From contig JAAEMP010000022.1 in NCBI GenBank assembly GCA_024225445.1, positions 1 through 37,026 on the forward strand: DNA of 37,026 bases, read 5' to 3'. This DNA is from Hyphomicrobiales bacterium (GTDB lineage: Bacteria; Pseudomonadota; Alphaproteobacteria; Rhizobiales; Rhizobiaceae). Positions within the stretch are counted from its first letter, which is position 1. Each line of letters opens with the position of its first letter. A program made the translations under genes and the position numbers. Below are positions 1 to 8,977 of the stretch, piece after piece. A model generated the notes under the pieces. That model was not told where the DNA came from. It made no database searches and worked only from the letters and a program-made list of their open reading frames with translations.

Positions 1-2
1 GC

Positions 3-134
3 GAGGTTTCTCAGGCTCTCGTGGTATCGCTGATGGTTAAAATGTTCGATGAAGGCCTCGACCTGCTGGGTCAACAAGAATGGACCCTAAAGCAATTGGC
101 GCGCCCGGGAAGATTCGAACTCCCGACCCCTTGA
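3..134 (+). CDS. possible 3' end of an unidentified gene, cut by the window edge
   Basis: One plus-strand frame is open from the first bases to a TGA at 132-134, while the other two plus-strand frames stop at 31-33 and 38-40. The first 30 or so residues (e.g. VSLMVKMFDEGLDLLG) look protein-like but match no family I recognise. The last dozen residues are simply the antisense of the tRNA-Arg gene, a common source of false translations, so a genuine gene would have to end inside the tRNA. It may be a real C-terminus or just an open frame. Confidence 0.2.
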   Translation, partial: EVSQALVVSLMVKMFDEGLDLLGQQEWTLKQLARPGRFELPTP

Positions 135-173
135 TTCGTAGTCAAGTACTCTATCCAGCTGAGCTACGGGCGC
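97..173 (-). tRNA. tRNA-Arg (anticodon ACG)
   Basis: Read on the minus strand, the 77-nt gene starts GCGCCCG and closes with the complementary CGGGCGC, discriminator G and an encoded CCA (99-97). The D arm contains GCTCAGCTGGATAGAGT, the anticodon stem CTTGA/TCAAG encloses a loop with anticodon ACG, the variable region is short, and the T arm carries GTTCGAATC. The ACG anticodon is read as ICG after deamination and decodes CGU, CGC and CGA. It stands alone; the nearest gene is the histidine kinase more than 200 bp away. Confidence 0.97.
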
Positions 174-346
174 GTATTGCCAAATGTGGGGCTGGTTTGC
201 TGGCGAAGTTTTCGCTTTGCAATCACCGGCGTGGCACCACTTTGGTATGCAGGCTGGTAGGTAATGGTAAAAGCCATGAAAAGCAAGTGCTGTTTATGGT
301 GAATGCGACAATTGAAGGTATTGAGTGATCCAGAACCGTATTGGTG

Positions 347-390
347 CCGAAATAGCGTGGGAATCTCTGGAATATGAAATGCTATTTCGG
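347..390. terminator. inverted repeat after the histidine kinase gene
   Basis: A perfect 10-bp inverted repeat, CCGAAATAGC at 347-356 and GCTATTTCGG at 381-390, with a 24-nt loop lies 9 bp downstream of the kinase stop codon. It could form a transcript-ending hairpin, but no T-run follows on the minus strand. A protein site or the scar of a small element is equally possible. The rest of 174-398 shows nothing else. Confidence 0.3.
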
Positions 391-398
391 GTTGGACA

Positions 399-1982
399 CT
401 AACTGATTTCCGGATCAGGCAGCAGAACAACGAACACGGTGCCGTTAGAGGAAGTGGACTCCATTTCGATGGCGCCGCCATGGGCGCGGATCAGTTCCGC
501 GGCAATGGCCAACCCGAGACCAGTTCCGCCGGGATTTGCCGATCCCTCGAACGGCTGAAACAGTTTTTCGCGGATGCGCGCGGGGATTCCCGGACCGGTA
601 TCGGAGATGCGCAGGGTGACCTGACCATTGGTACGGGTGGCTTCCAGTTTCACTCTCGCCACCATACTGCTCTGGCTGTCAGCGAGCATCGCCTGCACCG
701 AATTGCGGCACAAATTCATGATGACGCGAAACAATTGCTCTGCATCCGCATTGACTTCCAAATCATCGGGGATGTCGTTTACCCACTCGATTTGCGGGTG
801 TTTGTCGAGCCCCAGCAATTCGGCAACATCGGCGACAATAGACTGCAGGCGGTGCAGGCGGCGTTCGGGCGGTTTTTCCATTGCCCTGCCATAGGAGATT
901 ACCGATTTGGTATATTCAACCGCCCGGTCAATAGTCTTGATCAGTTTGGGAGCAAAACGCTGAACTGTCGGGTCTGACAGGGAGGAAAGGCGATCGGAAA
1001 ACAACTGGGCAGAGGCAAGAATATTGCGCAAATCGTGATTGATTTTGGATACAGCAAGGCCGAGGTCGGCAAGATGCTGCTTCTGGCGCAGGGTATTTTG
1101 CAATTCGCGCTGGAACGACGCCAGACGTTCTTCCGCCACGCCGATTTCATCACTGCGGCCTGAGGGCTGGAATACCAGGGCAGCATTTTCCGGTTGTCTG
1201 GAAAATTCGGTCATGTTTGTCGATATGCGCTTGATTGGCCGCACGATGATCAGGTAAAGTGCCCCAAACACCAAAGCAGCGGTAATCAGGGAAATAGCCA
1301 GGGACAAAAACATCACATTGCGAAAATAGGTGACCAGCGCTTTGCGCAGAAAACTGTCGCGCTGAACCAGCTCAATTTCCCCGTTTCTATCTTTCATATT
1401 GGCAAATACCCTGATCAGATTGTCACCGCCAAACAACAGGGTCGCGATCGAACCCTGGATCGACTGCCAGGGATTGAGTGATGACAAATCAATATGGGTC
1501 TGGATTTCACTATCTATTTCACCGGTCGATGCCATCAACCTGCTGATCCCGCCCTCTCGCAACACCACCGTGATGGAGTCGGTTGATTGCAGCAGTTGCA
1601 ACTGGGCTGATGGTGAGAGCATTGCATCGGTCGCATCCAGATAGACAATGCTTGCCGCTTCCGCTGTATCAAGATGGCTCTGTAGCCAGACATTGCGAAA
1701 ATTTGCAATAGAGGGCACAAATACCATCACCTCGGCAATCATCACGAACAGGACGGTCAGGATCAGCAACTTGGTTGACAGACCCCGACCAAATTCCGTT
1801 TCATTGATCAATTCCATTGACGCCACATCCGGTGATGAGGTGGCCGGAGCATTTTGTGATATTGTTGCTATTTCGACCGGCAGGTTACCCTCGCCCGTTT
1901 TTTTTGCGGGGGGACTGCGTGAAGCAGGACTGCCTGAATAATCGCTCTGGTTCATATCCATTCTAGAATACTCGAATTCCAC
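399..1982 (-). CDS. membrane-bound sensor histidine kinase
   Basis: A 527-residue two-component sensor that would autophosphorylate on histidine and pass the phosphate to an unknown response regulator. An N-terminal tail of about 65 residues rich in Ser, Pro and Asn precedes transmembrane helix 1 (about 71-93). A periplasmic sensor region of about 125 residues follows, then helix 2 (about 222-247), a HAMP linker, and the phosphoacceptor motif HDLRN with His316. The ATPase domain has the N box NLCRNS (423-428), G1 motif DTGPGIP (461-467), FQPF and the G2 motif GGTGLGLA (485-492), so the catalytic core looks intact. The longest frame starts at a GTG; an ATG seven codons in (1961) is an alternative, and neither has a strong ribosome site. 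No response regulator is adjacent. It lies 51 bp after the flavoprotein gene on the same strand and may be co-transcribed with it. Confidence 0.93.
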   Translation of the reverse strand: MEFEYSRMDMNQSDYSGSPASRSPPAKKTGEGNLPVEIATISQNAPATSSPDVASMELINETEFGRGLSTKLLILTVLFVMIAEVMVFVPSIANFRNVWLQSHLDTAEAASIVYLDATDAMLSPSAQLQLLQSTDSITVVLREGGISRLMASTGEIDSEIQTHIDLSSLNPWQSIQGSIATLLFGGDNLIRVFANMKDRNGEIELVQRDSFLRKALVTYFRNVMFLSLAISLITAALVFGALYLIIVRPIKRISTNMTEFSRQPENAALVFQPSGRSDEIGVAEERLASFQRELQNTLRQKQHLADLGLAVSKINHDLRNILASAQLFSDRLSSLSDPTVQRFAPKLIKTIDRAVEYTKSVISYGRAMEKPPERRLHRLQSIVADVAELLGLDKHPQIEWVNDIPDDLEVNADAEQLFRVIMNLCRNSVQAMLADSQSSMVARVKLEATRTNGQVTLRISDTGPGIPARIREKLFQPFEGSANPGGTGLGLAIAAELIRAHGGAIEMESTSSNGTVFVVLLPDPEIS

Positions 1983-2033
1983 CTTGATACCAAAGGCCCC
2001 TGATCATGGCCGGTCTGATTTTTATCCCTGTCA

Positions 2034-3464
2034 TCAACCAAATTTTTGCAGGAAAGCGATAATAGCACGGATATACGGTTTTCTTGTCATAGGCACAAAA
2101 TAGGAGACTGCCGCCCGTTTGCCTATCTCGCTCATGGTAGGATAAGGCGGAATATAGGCGGTAATGTCACCCAGCGACATTTTTTTGGAGATTGCCAGCG
2201 ACCAGATATTGATCATCTCTCCGGCATTATGACCGACAATGGACGCACCGAGAATTTTTCCCTTTTTGCTGGCAACCAGTTTTATCATACCGGTTGTTTT
2301 ACGCTCGGCCTGGGCGCGGTCGTTTTCGTGATATGGCCAGCGTAGAACACGGATATCACCAAATTTTTCCATTGCCGCATATTCGTCCATTCCCACATGG
2401 GCCAGTTCCGGATCAGTATACGTGGCCCAAGGGATCAAATGATTGTCGCAAACGGCCTTTTTGCGAAACAGAATGCCGCGTATTACCAGACCGGCATGAT
2501 AACCGGCGACATGGGTGAACTGCAGGCCTCCGGCAACATCTCCGATCGCATAAACCCTCCGATTTGTCGTTCTGAGCGCATTGGTCACCTTGATCCCGCT
2601 TCGATCAAAATCAATACCGGCTTCTTCCAGGCCGAGTTCGTCAACATTGGCTGTCCTGCCGGTGGCCAGCAACAGATGGGTGCCATCAATTACATCTTCA
2701 CCATCCCGGTTTTTCAGATGGATACGAACTCCGGTCTTGCCACGTTTTTCGACCGAGGTGACCATCGTGTGTTCATGGATTACCAGACCTTCGTCACGCA
2801 ATTTTTCGACAACTATCGCGGTCAGTTCCTGATCATCATTTCCAAGTGCTTTTAACCCCTCAATCACGGTGACTCTGGCGCCGAGGCGCAAATAGGCCTG
2901 AGCCAGTTCCATACCGATGGGGCCACCGCCAATGACGACAAGATGGCCGAGCTTTCTTGTATTGTCGAAAATATTTTCATTAGTAAAGTAATCGACCTGA
3001 TCAAGACCTGGAATGGGGGGGACAAAAGGGGATGAACCCGTGGCAACGACAAAACGCCGGGCTTTTATCTGATAATCACCGGATTCAAGCGTATTCGTGT
3101 CGATAAATTTGCCAGCCGAAGGAATTACCCTGACGCCCAGGGCGGTAAAACGCTCGACTGAATCATTGGGGGCAATGGCGGCAATAGTATCATGGATATG
3201 GGCATGAACCTTTTTCATGTTCACACTGACATCACCACCGGCGTTAATACCAAATTCAACGCCTTGGCGAATAGATGAGGCGTGCTTGGCTGCTGCAATC
3301 AGGGCTTTCGAGGGAACGCAGCCATAGTTGAGGCAATCACCACCCATTTTTGCCTTTTCCACCAGGACCACCGATACGCCAAATGCGGCTGCGGCTGCGG
3401 CGACTGACAGGCCTCCAGAACCAGCTCCGATAACACAAATGTCAGGGGTAAGTATCTGGGTCAT
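2034..3464 (-). CDS. FAD-dependent disulfide oxidoreductase, lipoamide dehydrogenase / mercuric reductase-like
   Basis: A 476-residue member of the class I pyridine nucleotide-disulfide oxidoreductases. The FAD-binding motif GAGSGG lies at 13-18, the redox disulfide CLNYGC has Cys44 and Cys49, the NAD(P)-binding motif GGGPIG is at 179-184, and a second FAD motif YAIGDVAGG comes later. The C-terminal dimerisation domain reads PPYPTMSE (from about 439) where classical lipoamide dehydrogenases have HPTxSE, so the usual catalytic His is Tyr. True lipoamide dehydrogenase activity is therefore doubtful. Such proteins commonly sit beside TVP38/TMEM64 genes, as here (188 bp downstream of one). No pyruvate or 2-oxoglutarate dehydrogenase genes are nearby. 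The physiological electron acceptor cannot be read from the sequence. Confidence 0.9.
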   Translation of the reverse strand: MTQILTPDICVIGAGSGGLSVAAAAAAFGVSVVLVEKAKMGGDCLNYGCVPSKALIAAAKHASSIRQGVEFGINAGGDVSVNMKKVHAHIHDTIAAIAPNDSVERFTALGVRVIPSAGKFIDTNTLESGDYQIKARRFVVATGSSPFVPPIPGLDQVDYFTNENIFDNTRKLGHLVVIGGGPIGMELAQAYLRLGARVTVIEGLKALGNDDQELTAIVVEKLRDEGLVIHEHTMVTSVEKRGKTGVRIHLKNRDGEDVIDGTHLLLATGRTANVDELGLEEAGIDFDRSGIKVTNALRTTNRRVYAIGDVAGGLQFTHVAGYHAGLVIRGILFRKKAVCDNHLIPWATYTDPELAHVGMDEYAAMEKFGDIRVLRWPYHENDRAQAERKTTGMIKLVASKKGKILGASIVGHNAGEMINIWSLAISKKMSLGDITAYIPPYPTMSEIGKRAAVSYFVPMTRKPYIRAIIAFLQKFG

Positions 3465-3652
3465 TTATCTAGGAATTCCTGATTTTCAAGTGTTAAAGAC
3501 CTAAAATGGACTCTGTAAACCGCAAGGTCAATGGGGTGGCAAAGTGGCTCTGGTTGATTGGTAACAGGGTTCAGCAGTTAAAAATACGCATTGGCTTTCC
3601 TGCAGATTGAAGATGGATTGGCGAGCGTGTTGCCGGACTATCAGGTATTCAG

Positions 3653-4429
3653 TCATGATTTGTTCTTTGCCCGCCATTTCTTGATGATGATTGGAAGGAT
3701 CGAAACAATGATTAATCCAACCATGGCGACAACAATTTGTGGTGTGATAGCAGCCGACAGGTCAATTTCGCAGGTTCCGGCAACAGCACATCCCGGATTG
3801 GCCAGATCCTGTGCCAGGATCAGCGAATCCAGCCCCTCCCCCAACAATGCATAGGCAAATGTACCGGGCAGAATTCCAAGCGCTGTTGCGGCAATGTAGG
3901 TTTTCGCCGGGACATTGAAAAATGCCGGGGCAACATTGACCAGCCAGAACGGAAATGCCGGTACCAGACGCAAGAACAGAAGATAGGAAAAAGCATTGTC
4001 TCTAAAACCTTCGGTCAGTTTTGCCAGGAAAGGCCCTGCCCGCTCACCTAGAAAACTGCCAAAAGACGTGCGCACCACGAGAAATAATATCGTGGCTCCC
4101 AGAGTAGCGCCTATTTCGGTATATAATGTGGCCAGCATTGAGCCAAAAACCAGACCCCCGGCAATTGTTAAGAGTGAAGACGCCGGAAACAGCAGTGATG
4201 TGGCGGCAATATAAAACGCCAGGTAAACAAGCGAAGCAGTCCAGAAATTGTCGGCAACAAAATCATGCATGACAGCCCGGTTGATAATCAGATTTGATAA
4301 TGTCAACTGCCGTTGCCAGCCCATCAGAAAAACCACTGCAACCAGAACCGCCAGAATTATCAATGGCAGCCATCGTTTCAGCTGGGCGGGCTTTACCTGG
4401 TCGGGCCGGGTCAGATTATTGTGTGACAT
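3653..4429 (-). CDS. TVP38/TMEM64 (DedA-like, SNARE-associated) membrane protein
   Basis: A 258-residue inner-membrane protein. A hydrophobic helix near 20-40 is followed by the family core (about 75-200) with GGLVFGSMLAT, the re-entrant region GATLGATILFLVVRTSFG, and a characteristic RLVPAFPFWLVN segment. A C-terminal helix is followed by a basic tail. DedA/TVP38 proteins are linked to lipid scrambling and membrane homeostasis. The substrate of this clade is unknown. It is first in a probable three-gene minus-strand run with the flavoprotein and histidine kinase. A TATAAT box on the minus strand at 4484-4479, next to a 6-bp hairpin (TACCAA/TTGGTA, 4483-4500), may be part of its promoter, but no good -35 is visible. 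Confidence 0.9.
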   Translation of the reverse strand: MSHNNLTRPDQVKPAQLKRWLPLIILAVLVAVVFLMGWQRQLTLSNLIINRAVMHDFVADNFWTASLVYLAFYIAATSLLFPASSLLTIAGGLVFGSMLATLYTEIGATLGATILFLVVRTSFGSFLGERAGPFLAKLTEGFRDNAFSYLLFLRLVPAFPFWLVNVAPAFFNVPAKTYIAATALGILPGTFAYALLGEGLDSLILAQDLANPGCAVAGTCEIDLSAAITPQIVVAMVGLIIVSILPIIIKKWRAKNKS

Positions 4430-4663
4430 TCAGATTTCCATTATGCAATTGCCCACCTGACTGGACCAGGTTGACACAATTATACCAAATGCCCTTGGTA
4501 AAATACTTTAGAACAAAACTCCGTTTCATTTACAATGAAGTGCCGCTTGTTGTGAGATACTTCAATGGCAAAGTCGGTTATATCAGTAAAAATTGCGTTG
4601 TGCCGGGGTAATCCTCACGAAATTGTGAGATAGTCGCGTTAAAGAAATGGGTAAATCGCACCT
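4430..4663. other. intergenic region before the MITE-like element
   Basis: No convincing gene. Besides the possible TATAAT box and hairpin noted for the TVP38 gene, there is a short near-palindrome CTCACGAAATTGTGAG around 4614-4629. Its role is unknown. Confidence 0.4.
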
Positions 4664-4945
4664 GAGAGTCTGTTCAACAATTCCTGATGGCTTTGACGTA
4701 GATGAATTTCGAGCAACTTTCTTGAAGAATTTGACGCTGAATGACCGGCCATTTCACGAAAATTTTTCGAGGAACGGGCCGAAATTCGTCCCGCCCGTCA
4801 AAAATTAGCCGGGGGTTTGGCCCATTTTGCCCGCTATCAGCGGTTTCTTTCTTGCAGGGATACCCGGCCCAAGCTGCAAAAGAAACCTTGATTTTGGACA
4901 AAATGGACCAAATCATAGCCATCAGGAATTGTTGAACAGGCTCTC
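4664..4945. mobile_element. MITE-like element with 29-bp terminal inverted repeats
   Basis: Positions 4664-4692 and 4917-4945 are inverted copies of each other, matching at 28 of 29 bases; each outer end reads GAGAG(T/C)CTGTTCAACAA and runs inward to GATGGCT. The whole unit is 282 bp and carries no credible gene, as expected of a non-autonomous miniature element. No target-site duplication is obvious in the flanks. A diverged relative of its interior lies near 23335-23500, which supports a dispersed family. It ends only 31 bp before the -35 box of the rpmH promoter, so it may influence that promoter. Confidence 0.8.
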
Positions 4946-4976
4946 CGGCAATTTGCAGGTTTTAACACTGAACAGA

Positions 4977-5005
4977 TTGACTTCACCGTCGGTTCTTTTT
5001 ATAAG
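4977..5005 (+). promoter_or_regulatory. sigma-70-type promoter for rpmH-rnpA-yidC-engB
   Basis: TTGACT at 4977-4982 and TATAAG at 5000-5005 are separated by an ideal 17 bp, with no gene between here and rpmH at 5156. This implies a leader of about 140 nt. The match to consensus is close, and the downstream genes form a tight same-strand run. Confidence 0.6.
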
Positions 5006-5155
5006 CTTCGCAACGTTGGAACCCTGACTCTGGCGCAACTCCTTGCGTCTTGTATTTACCACAAGAATCAGACCGAAATGTCCGGAACAGTTAGAGCAGT
5101 TCCTCAACCGAAAATGCATTCTCGAAGGTCCGCTTGAAAATAGCGGAAAAAAACA

Positions 5156-5290
5156 ATGAAACGCACCTATCAACCCAGCAAACTGGTTCGCAAGCGCCGT
5201 CACGGTTTTCGTTCCAGAATGGCGACTAAAAGTGGTCGAAAGATTATTGCAGCAAGACGTGCACGTGGCCGTAGCAAACTCTCCGCATAA
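5156..5290 (+). CDS. rpmH: 50S ribosomal protein L34
   Basis: A 44-residue, very basic protein with the conserved start MKRTYQPSK and the core [16 protein letters not shown], ending RGRSKLSA; this is the normal length for L34. It is a large-subunit rRNA-binding protein. It is followed by rnpA as in most bacteria and is probably transcribed from the promoter at 4977-5005. Confidence 0.98.
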   Translation: MKRTYQPSKLVRKRRHGFRSRMATKSGRKIIAARRARGRSKLSA

Positions 5291-5339
5291 TCAATACTGT
5301 CAGACACGGGCCTGAAGCCTCTTGCCCGGCGGAAACGCA

Positions 5340-5747
5340 ATGGGCAAATGCCATATGATTCCAGTTCAAGACTTCCGCATCCGTTCACTGCGCAAACGCC
5401 AGGATTTTGTTGGTATGCGCTCGGGCAGGCGCCAACATTCAACTTCGTTCGTGCTACAGATGCGAGAGCATCGCTGCAACAAAGTTGCCGGTAACGGGGT
5501 GCGGGTAGGATATACGGTTACCAAAAAAATTGGTAATGCCGTAGAACGTAACCGTATCAAGCGGCGCATGCGTGCAGTTGTTGCCCGCGCAATGCCAACA
5601 GGGGCCAGACAGGCGCATGATTATGTGTTGATTTGCAAGCGAACTGCATTAAGTGCAGATTTCGACACAATGGTTGCTGAACTGGGTACATCCCTGAACC
5701 GGGTGCACCGCAATACAAATAAATCAGGAAATCAGAATGGAAAATAA
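5340..5747 (+). CDS. rnpA: ribonuclease P protein component
   Basis: The protein subunit of RNase P, which helps the catalytic RNA remove 5' leaders from pre-tRNAs. The signature is the basic motif GNAVERNRIKRRMR, preceded by RVGYTVTKK. I place the start at the ATG at 5340, which follows a GGCGGAAA stretch; a TTG at 5322 and an ATG at 5355 are alternatives. With the chosen start it has 135 residues, a normal size. The 3' end overlaps yidC by 11 nt, so the two are probably translationally coupled. Confidence 0.95.
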   Translation: MGKCHMIPVQDFRIRSLRKRQDFVGMRSGRRQHSTSFVLQMREHRCNKVAGNGVRVGYTVTKKIGNAVERNRIKRRMRAVVARAMPTGARQAHDYVLICKRTALSADFDTMVAELGTSLNRVHRNTNKSGNQNGK

Positions 5748-7563
5748 CAACAATACTTTTCTCGCCATCGGCCTGTCCATTCTTGTCATCATTGCCTGGC
5801 AATATTTTTATGTGGCACCCCGGGTAGAATCTGAACAGCGCGCCGCCCAAATCGAGGCGCAACGGTTGGCAGAGCAAAAAAAAACCAATCCTGATATCAA
5901 AACTGAAACTGGCGTTCCATCTGCATCTGATAAACCGGTGATCACCGCCGAACCAGCGATACCTGGAACCCAGCAATCTCAAAATTCGGGCAAAGTGCCC
6001 CGTCAATCGGCAGTTGACAGCGCCCAACGTGTTAATCTTGAAACCGACAGCCTGATAGGCTCAATCAATCTGAAAGGTGCACGCGTCGATGATCTTCGTT
6101 TGAAGAAATATCGCGAGACGATTGAACCTGATAGCGCGTTAATTGAATTGTTTTCCCCAAAAGACACGAAAAATGCCTATTTTGCCGAATTTGGTTTTGC
6201 CGGTGAAGAAGCAGTAGGTGGCGTTCCCGGACCCGATACAGTCTGGACGTCTGAGGGCCGCAGCCAGTTCGGTAATGGTGATGCTTCACTATTGAGCTGG
6301 ACGAATGCCAAAGGCGTGGTTTTCAAACGCAAAATTGAAGTCGACGACAATTATATGTTCACGTTTACCGACAGCGTGACAAACAATTCCGGTGAAGCAA
6401 TTACCATATCCCCCTGGGGACGAATTGCGCAGTTTTATGAACCCGAATCACGACGCATATATGTGCTGCATGAAGGATTGATCGGTTTTCTGGGTGAAGA
6501 AGGGCTTCAGGAATACGGTTACGATGATATGCGCGATGACAAGCAGGTTTCATTTGAAAAAACAAATGAAGGCTGGTTGGGTATAACGGATAAATACTGG
6601 GCAACAGCACTTATCCCAACGGTCGATTTCAAAGCCACTTTTTCATTTCATGACAGTAATGGCGATCATTTCCAAACCCACTTTGTCGGCGATGCGATTA
6701 CCATAAAATCCGGCGCAAGCAGTTCGGTGAAACACCTGCTGTTTGCCGGTGCCAAGGAAACCAACGTTATCAACGATTATACCGAGCAACTAGGCCTGTT
6801 CAAATTTGATTTCATGATCGACTGGGGCTGGTTTGCCGTCATCACCAAGCCATTGTTCTGGGTACTGGACAACCTGAACAAATATGTTGGCAATTTCGGC
6901 GTAGCAATCTTGATCACAACAATTCTCGTCAAGATAATATTCTTCCCGCTGGCAAATCTTTCATATGCGTCAATGGCAAAAATGAAAAAAGTGCAACCGG
7001 AAATGACCAAGATTCGTGAGCTTTACGCCGATGACAAGCCACAACAGCAGAAGGAAATGATGGCTCTTTACCGAAAAGAGAAAATCAATCCTGCCGCCGG
7101 TTGCTGGCCGATGCTAATCCAGATTCCGGTATTCTTCGCCCTCTACAAGGTGATTTACATTACCATTGAATTGCGCCACGCCCCGTTCTTTGGCTGGATC
7201 AAGGACCTGTCCGCTCCGGATCCGACTTCGTTATTCAACCTGTTTGGTCTGATACCGTTTGAGTTACCGCAAATTCTGATGATAGGTATCTGGCCATTGC
7301 TGATGGGCATTACCATGTTTTTGCAAATGCGCATGAACCCGGCTCCACCGGATGCGACCCAGGCAATGATTTTCAACTGGATGCCGATTGTATTCACCTT
7401 CATGCTGGCCTCATTCCCGGTTGGCCTGGTGATCTATTGGGCGTGGAACAATACGCTGACGATATTCCAGCAGGGCTTCATCATGAAGAAGCACGGTGTG
7501 AAGATTGAGTTGTTTGACAATCTGGTGGCTCTTGTAAAGCGCAAGAAAAATTCCTCGGCCTGA
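5737..7563 (+). CDS. yidC: membrane protein insertase YidC
   Basis: A 608-residue Oxa1-family insertase that places proteins into the inner membrane alone or with SecYEG. An N-terminal signal-anchor helix (about 6-24) is followed by a Gln/Lys/Pro-rich linker, then the large periplasmic beta-sandwich typical of Gram-negative YidC. The conserved C-terminal core of several helices begins around residue 350 ([16 protein letters not shown]) and includes [21 protein letters not shown]. The cytosolic end is basic, as expected for ribosome contact. It overlaps rnpA by 11 nt and engB by 1 nt. Confidence 0.98.
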   Translation: MENNNNTFLAIGLSILVIIAWQYFYVAPRVESEQRAAQIEAQRLAEQKKTNPDIKTETGVPSASDKPVITAEPAIPGTQQSQNSGKVPRQSAVDSAQRVNLETDSLIGSINLKGARVDDLRLKKYRETIEPDSALIELFSPKDTKNAYFAEFGFAGEEAVGGVPGPDTVWTSEGRSQFGNGDASLLSWTNAKGVVFKRKIEVDDNYMFTFTDSVTNNSGEAITISPWGRIAQFYEPESRRIYVLHEGLIGFLGEEGLQEYGYDDMRDDKQVSFEKTNEGWLGITDKYWATALIPTVDFKATFSFHDSNGDHFQTHFVGDAITIKSGASSSVKHLLFAGAKETNVINDYTEQLGLFKFDFMIDWGWFAVITKPLFWVLDNLNKYVGNFGVAILITTILVKIIFFPLANLSYASMAKMKKVQPEMTKIRELYADDKPQQQKEMMALYRKEKINPAAGCWPMLIQIPVFFALYKVIYITIELRHAPFFGWIKDLSAPDPTSLFNLFGLIPFELPQILMIGIWPLLMGITMFLQMRMNPAPPDATQAMIFNWMPIVFTFMLASFPVGLVIYWAWNNTLTIFQQGFIMKKHGVKIELFDNLVALVKRKKNSSA

Positions 7564-8234
7564 TGAGCGATAGCCCGGAAAGCAAAAAACAGGCGGCTCT
7601 GGTTGCCAGAGCAAGGCGATTTTTTGCCAGGCCTTGGGTTTTTGTTATCGGCGTTCCCACGATGAACTTTCTGCCACCTGAAGGGCCGGTGGAAGTGGCC
7701 TTTGCCGGACGCTCGAACGTTGGCAAATCTTCTCTTATCAACGCGCTGGTCAGCCAGAAAGGCCTGGCCAGGACCTCGAATACACCCGGACGAACCCAGG
7801 AGCTCAATTATTTTGTTCCTGATGGATATGGTGGTGAAGGCGATGATCTGCCACCGGTGGCAATCGTCGATATGCCCGGTTACGGATTTGCCAAGGCGCC
7901 AAAGGAACAGGTGGCCAAGTGGACCCGTATGGTTTTTGCCTATCTGCGCGGACGTTCAACATTACGCCGGGTGTTTGTGCTGATTGATGCGCGCCATGGA
8001 TTAAAGAACAATGACCTGGATGTCCTGGAAATGCTCGATACGGCAGCTGTCTCCTATCAGATTGTGCTGACCAAAGCCGACAAGATCAAAGCTCCGGCAC
8101 TGGAAAAACTGCTCGATGCAATCAAAGCGCAGATTATCAAACGCCCAGCCTCATACCCGGTTGTACTGGCCACTTCTTCGCAGAAACATGACGGACTGGA
8201 TGAATTGCGGGCAGAAATCACCAGCCTGTTTTAG
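7563..8234 (+). CDS. engB: ribosome-biogenesis GTPase EngB (YsxC/YihA)
   Basis: A 223-residue Era-like GTPase needed for assembly of the large ribosomal subunit. The G1 loop GRSNVGKSS lies at 49-57, the switch region [12 protein letters not shown] near 73-84, G3 DMPG at 103-106, G4 TKAD at 170-173 and G5 ATSS at 203-206; all are intact. Its ATG overlaps the yidC TGA by one base. In related genomes argB usually follows at once; here about 23 kb of other genes intervenes. A decayed inverted copy of this gene's 3' half lies at 31572-31753. Two 8-bp direct repeats TGCTCGAT (8032-8039 and 8110-8117) flank the segment missing from that copy. Confidence 0.98.
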   Translation: MSDSPESKKQAALVARARRFFARPWVFVIGVPTMNFLPPEGPVEVAFAGRSNVGKSSLINALVSQKGLARTSNTPGRTQELNYFVPDGYGGEGDDLPPVAIVDMPGYGFAKAPKEQVAKWTRMVFAYLRGRSTLRRVFVLIDARHGLKNNDLDVLEMLDTAAVSYQIVLTKADKIKAPALEKLLDAIKAQIIKRPASYPVVLATSSQKHDGLDELRAEITSLF

Positions 8235-8977
8235 GGCGTATACTGGCAATTTTTACACCCTCAATTGTCTCGAAGGTGCCGATTTTGAGTTATCAAACTT
8301 GAACACCGGATAAGCAGAAGTGCGGACATTGCGGACCCAAGAGCCTGAACGGAAAGCCCGAACCCGCTGAAAAGCCAGAGCAAACAAACCCCGCGATTTC
8401 CTCCCCTGGCGCTTCTCCGACTCCGCCGGGCGCTGAGCCAATAGTCGCCAATGCCCTGCCAACGGTGTCCGGGAAACCTACGCAGAACCGGACACCTGTG
8501 GCATGTCGTTGATGGGATCTTACAAAGAGTTTTTAATAACCAATCCGAAAACATCTGTACTGCTCTGGCAGTTCCAGTAGATACGGCCGAATGACTGTAC
8601 TGAATGGGTGAGCTTTTCTGCCATCAACAGAGCTAAGCCGCCCGTATTAGGACTTGGGGTTTAACCCGTAGAAGTGGGAATTGACACTTTGAACCCATGC
8701 TCACGCAATCGTTTTTGATAGTCATGGGAACAATGTTGGCTCCCAATTTCTGTGTGGTAGTTGCATCCAACTGGCGGTCTGTGTAAGGCGATTACCATAT
8801 CTATGGCACAGATATCCGAGTGCAACCTGGAATGTGAGCCACAAGGCTTGAATATAGAACTACTCCGTGATATTTGCCGGAATGCACCGGGTAACCTCTG
8901 CGAGTTTCAATTTAAATCAAGAGGATTTGCTTTCTATATATCAACTCAGTATTAGGTATGGACGATATTTTGGACCT
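8235..8977 (+). other. intergenic region before the AdoMetDC-SET operon
   Basis: About 740 bp without a gene I can defend; several short frames are open but none looks like protein. A TTGACA at 8681-8686 could be a -35 box for the downstream operon, but the -10 region at the right spacing is poor. The operon promoter therefore remains unplaced. No tRNA, repeat pair or integrase remnant was recognised. Confidence 0.4.

Noticed and set aside
80-328. Open frames across the tRNA-Arg gene
   Set aside because: They translate the antisense of a tRNA (GRFELPTP-like peptide), a common artefact.
8761-8955. 64-codon frame before the AdoMetDC-SET operon
   Set aside because: No family resemblance and no ribosome site, and it overlaps the upstream extension of a better frame.
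8867-8977. N-terminal extension of the first AdoMetDC-SET protein
   Set aside because: The residues are not SpeD-like, and the ATG at 8978 aligns the active site exactly with characterised enzymes.
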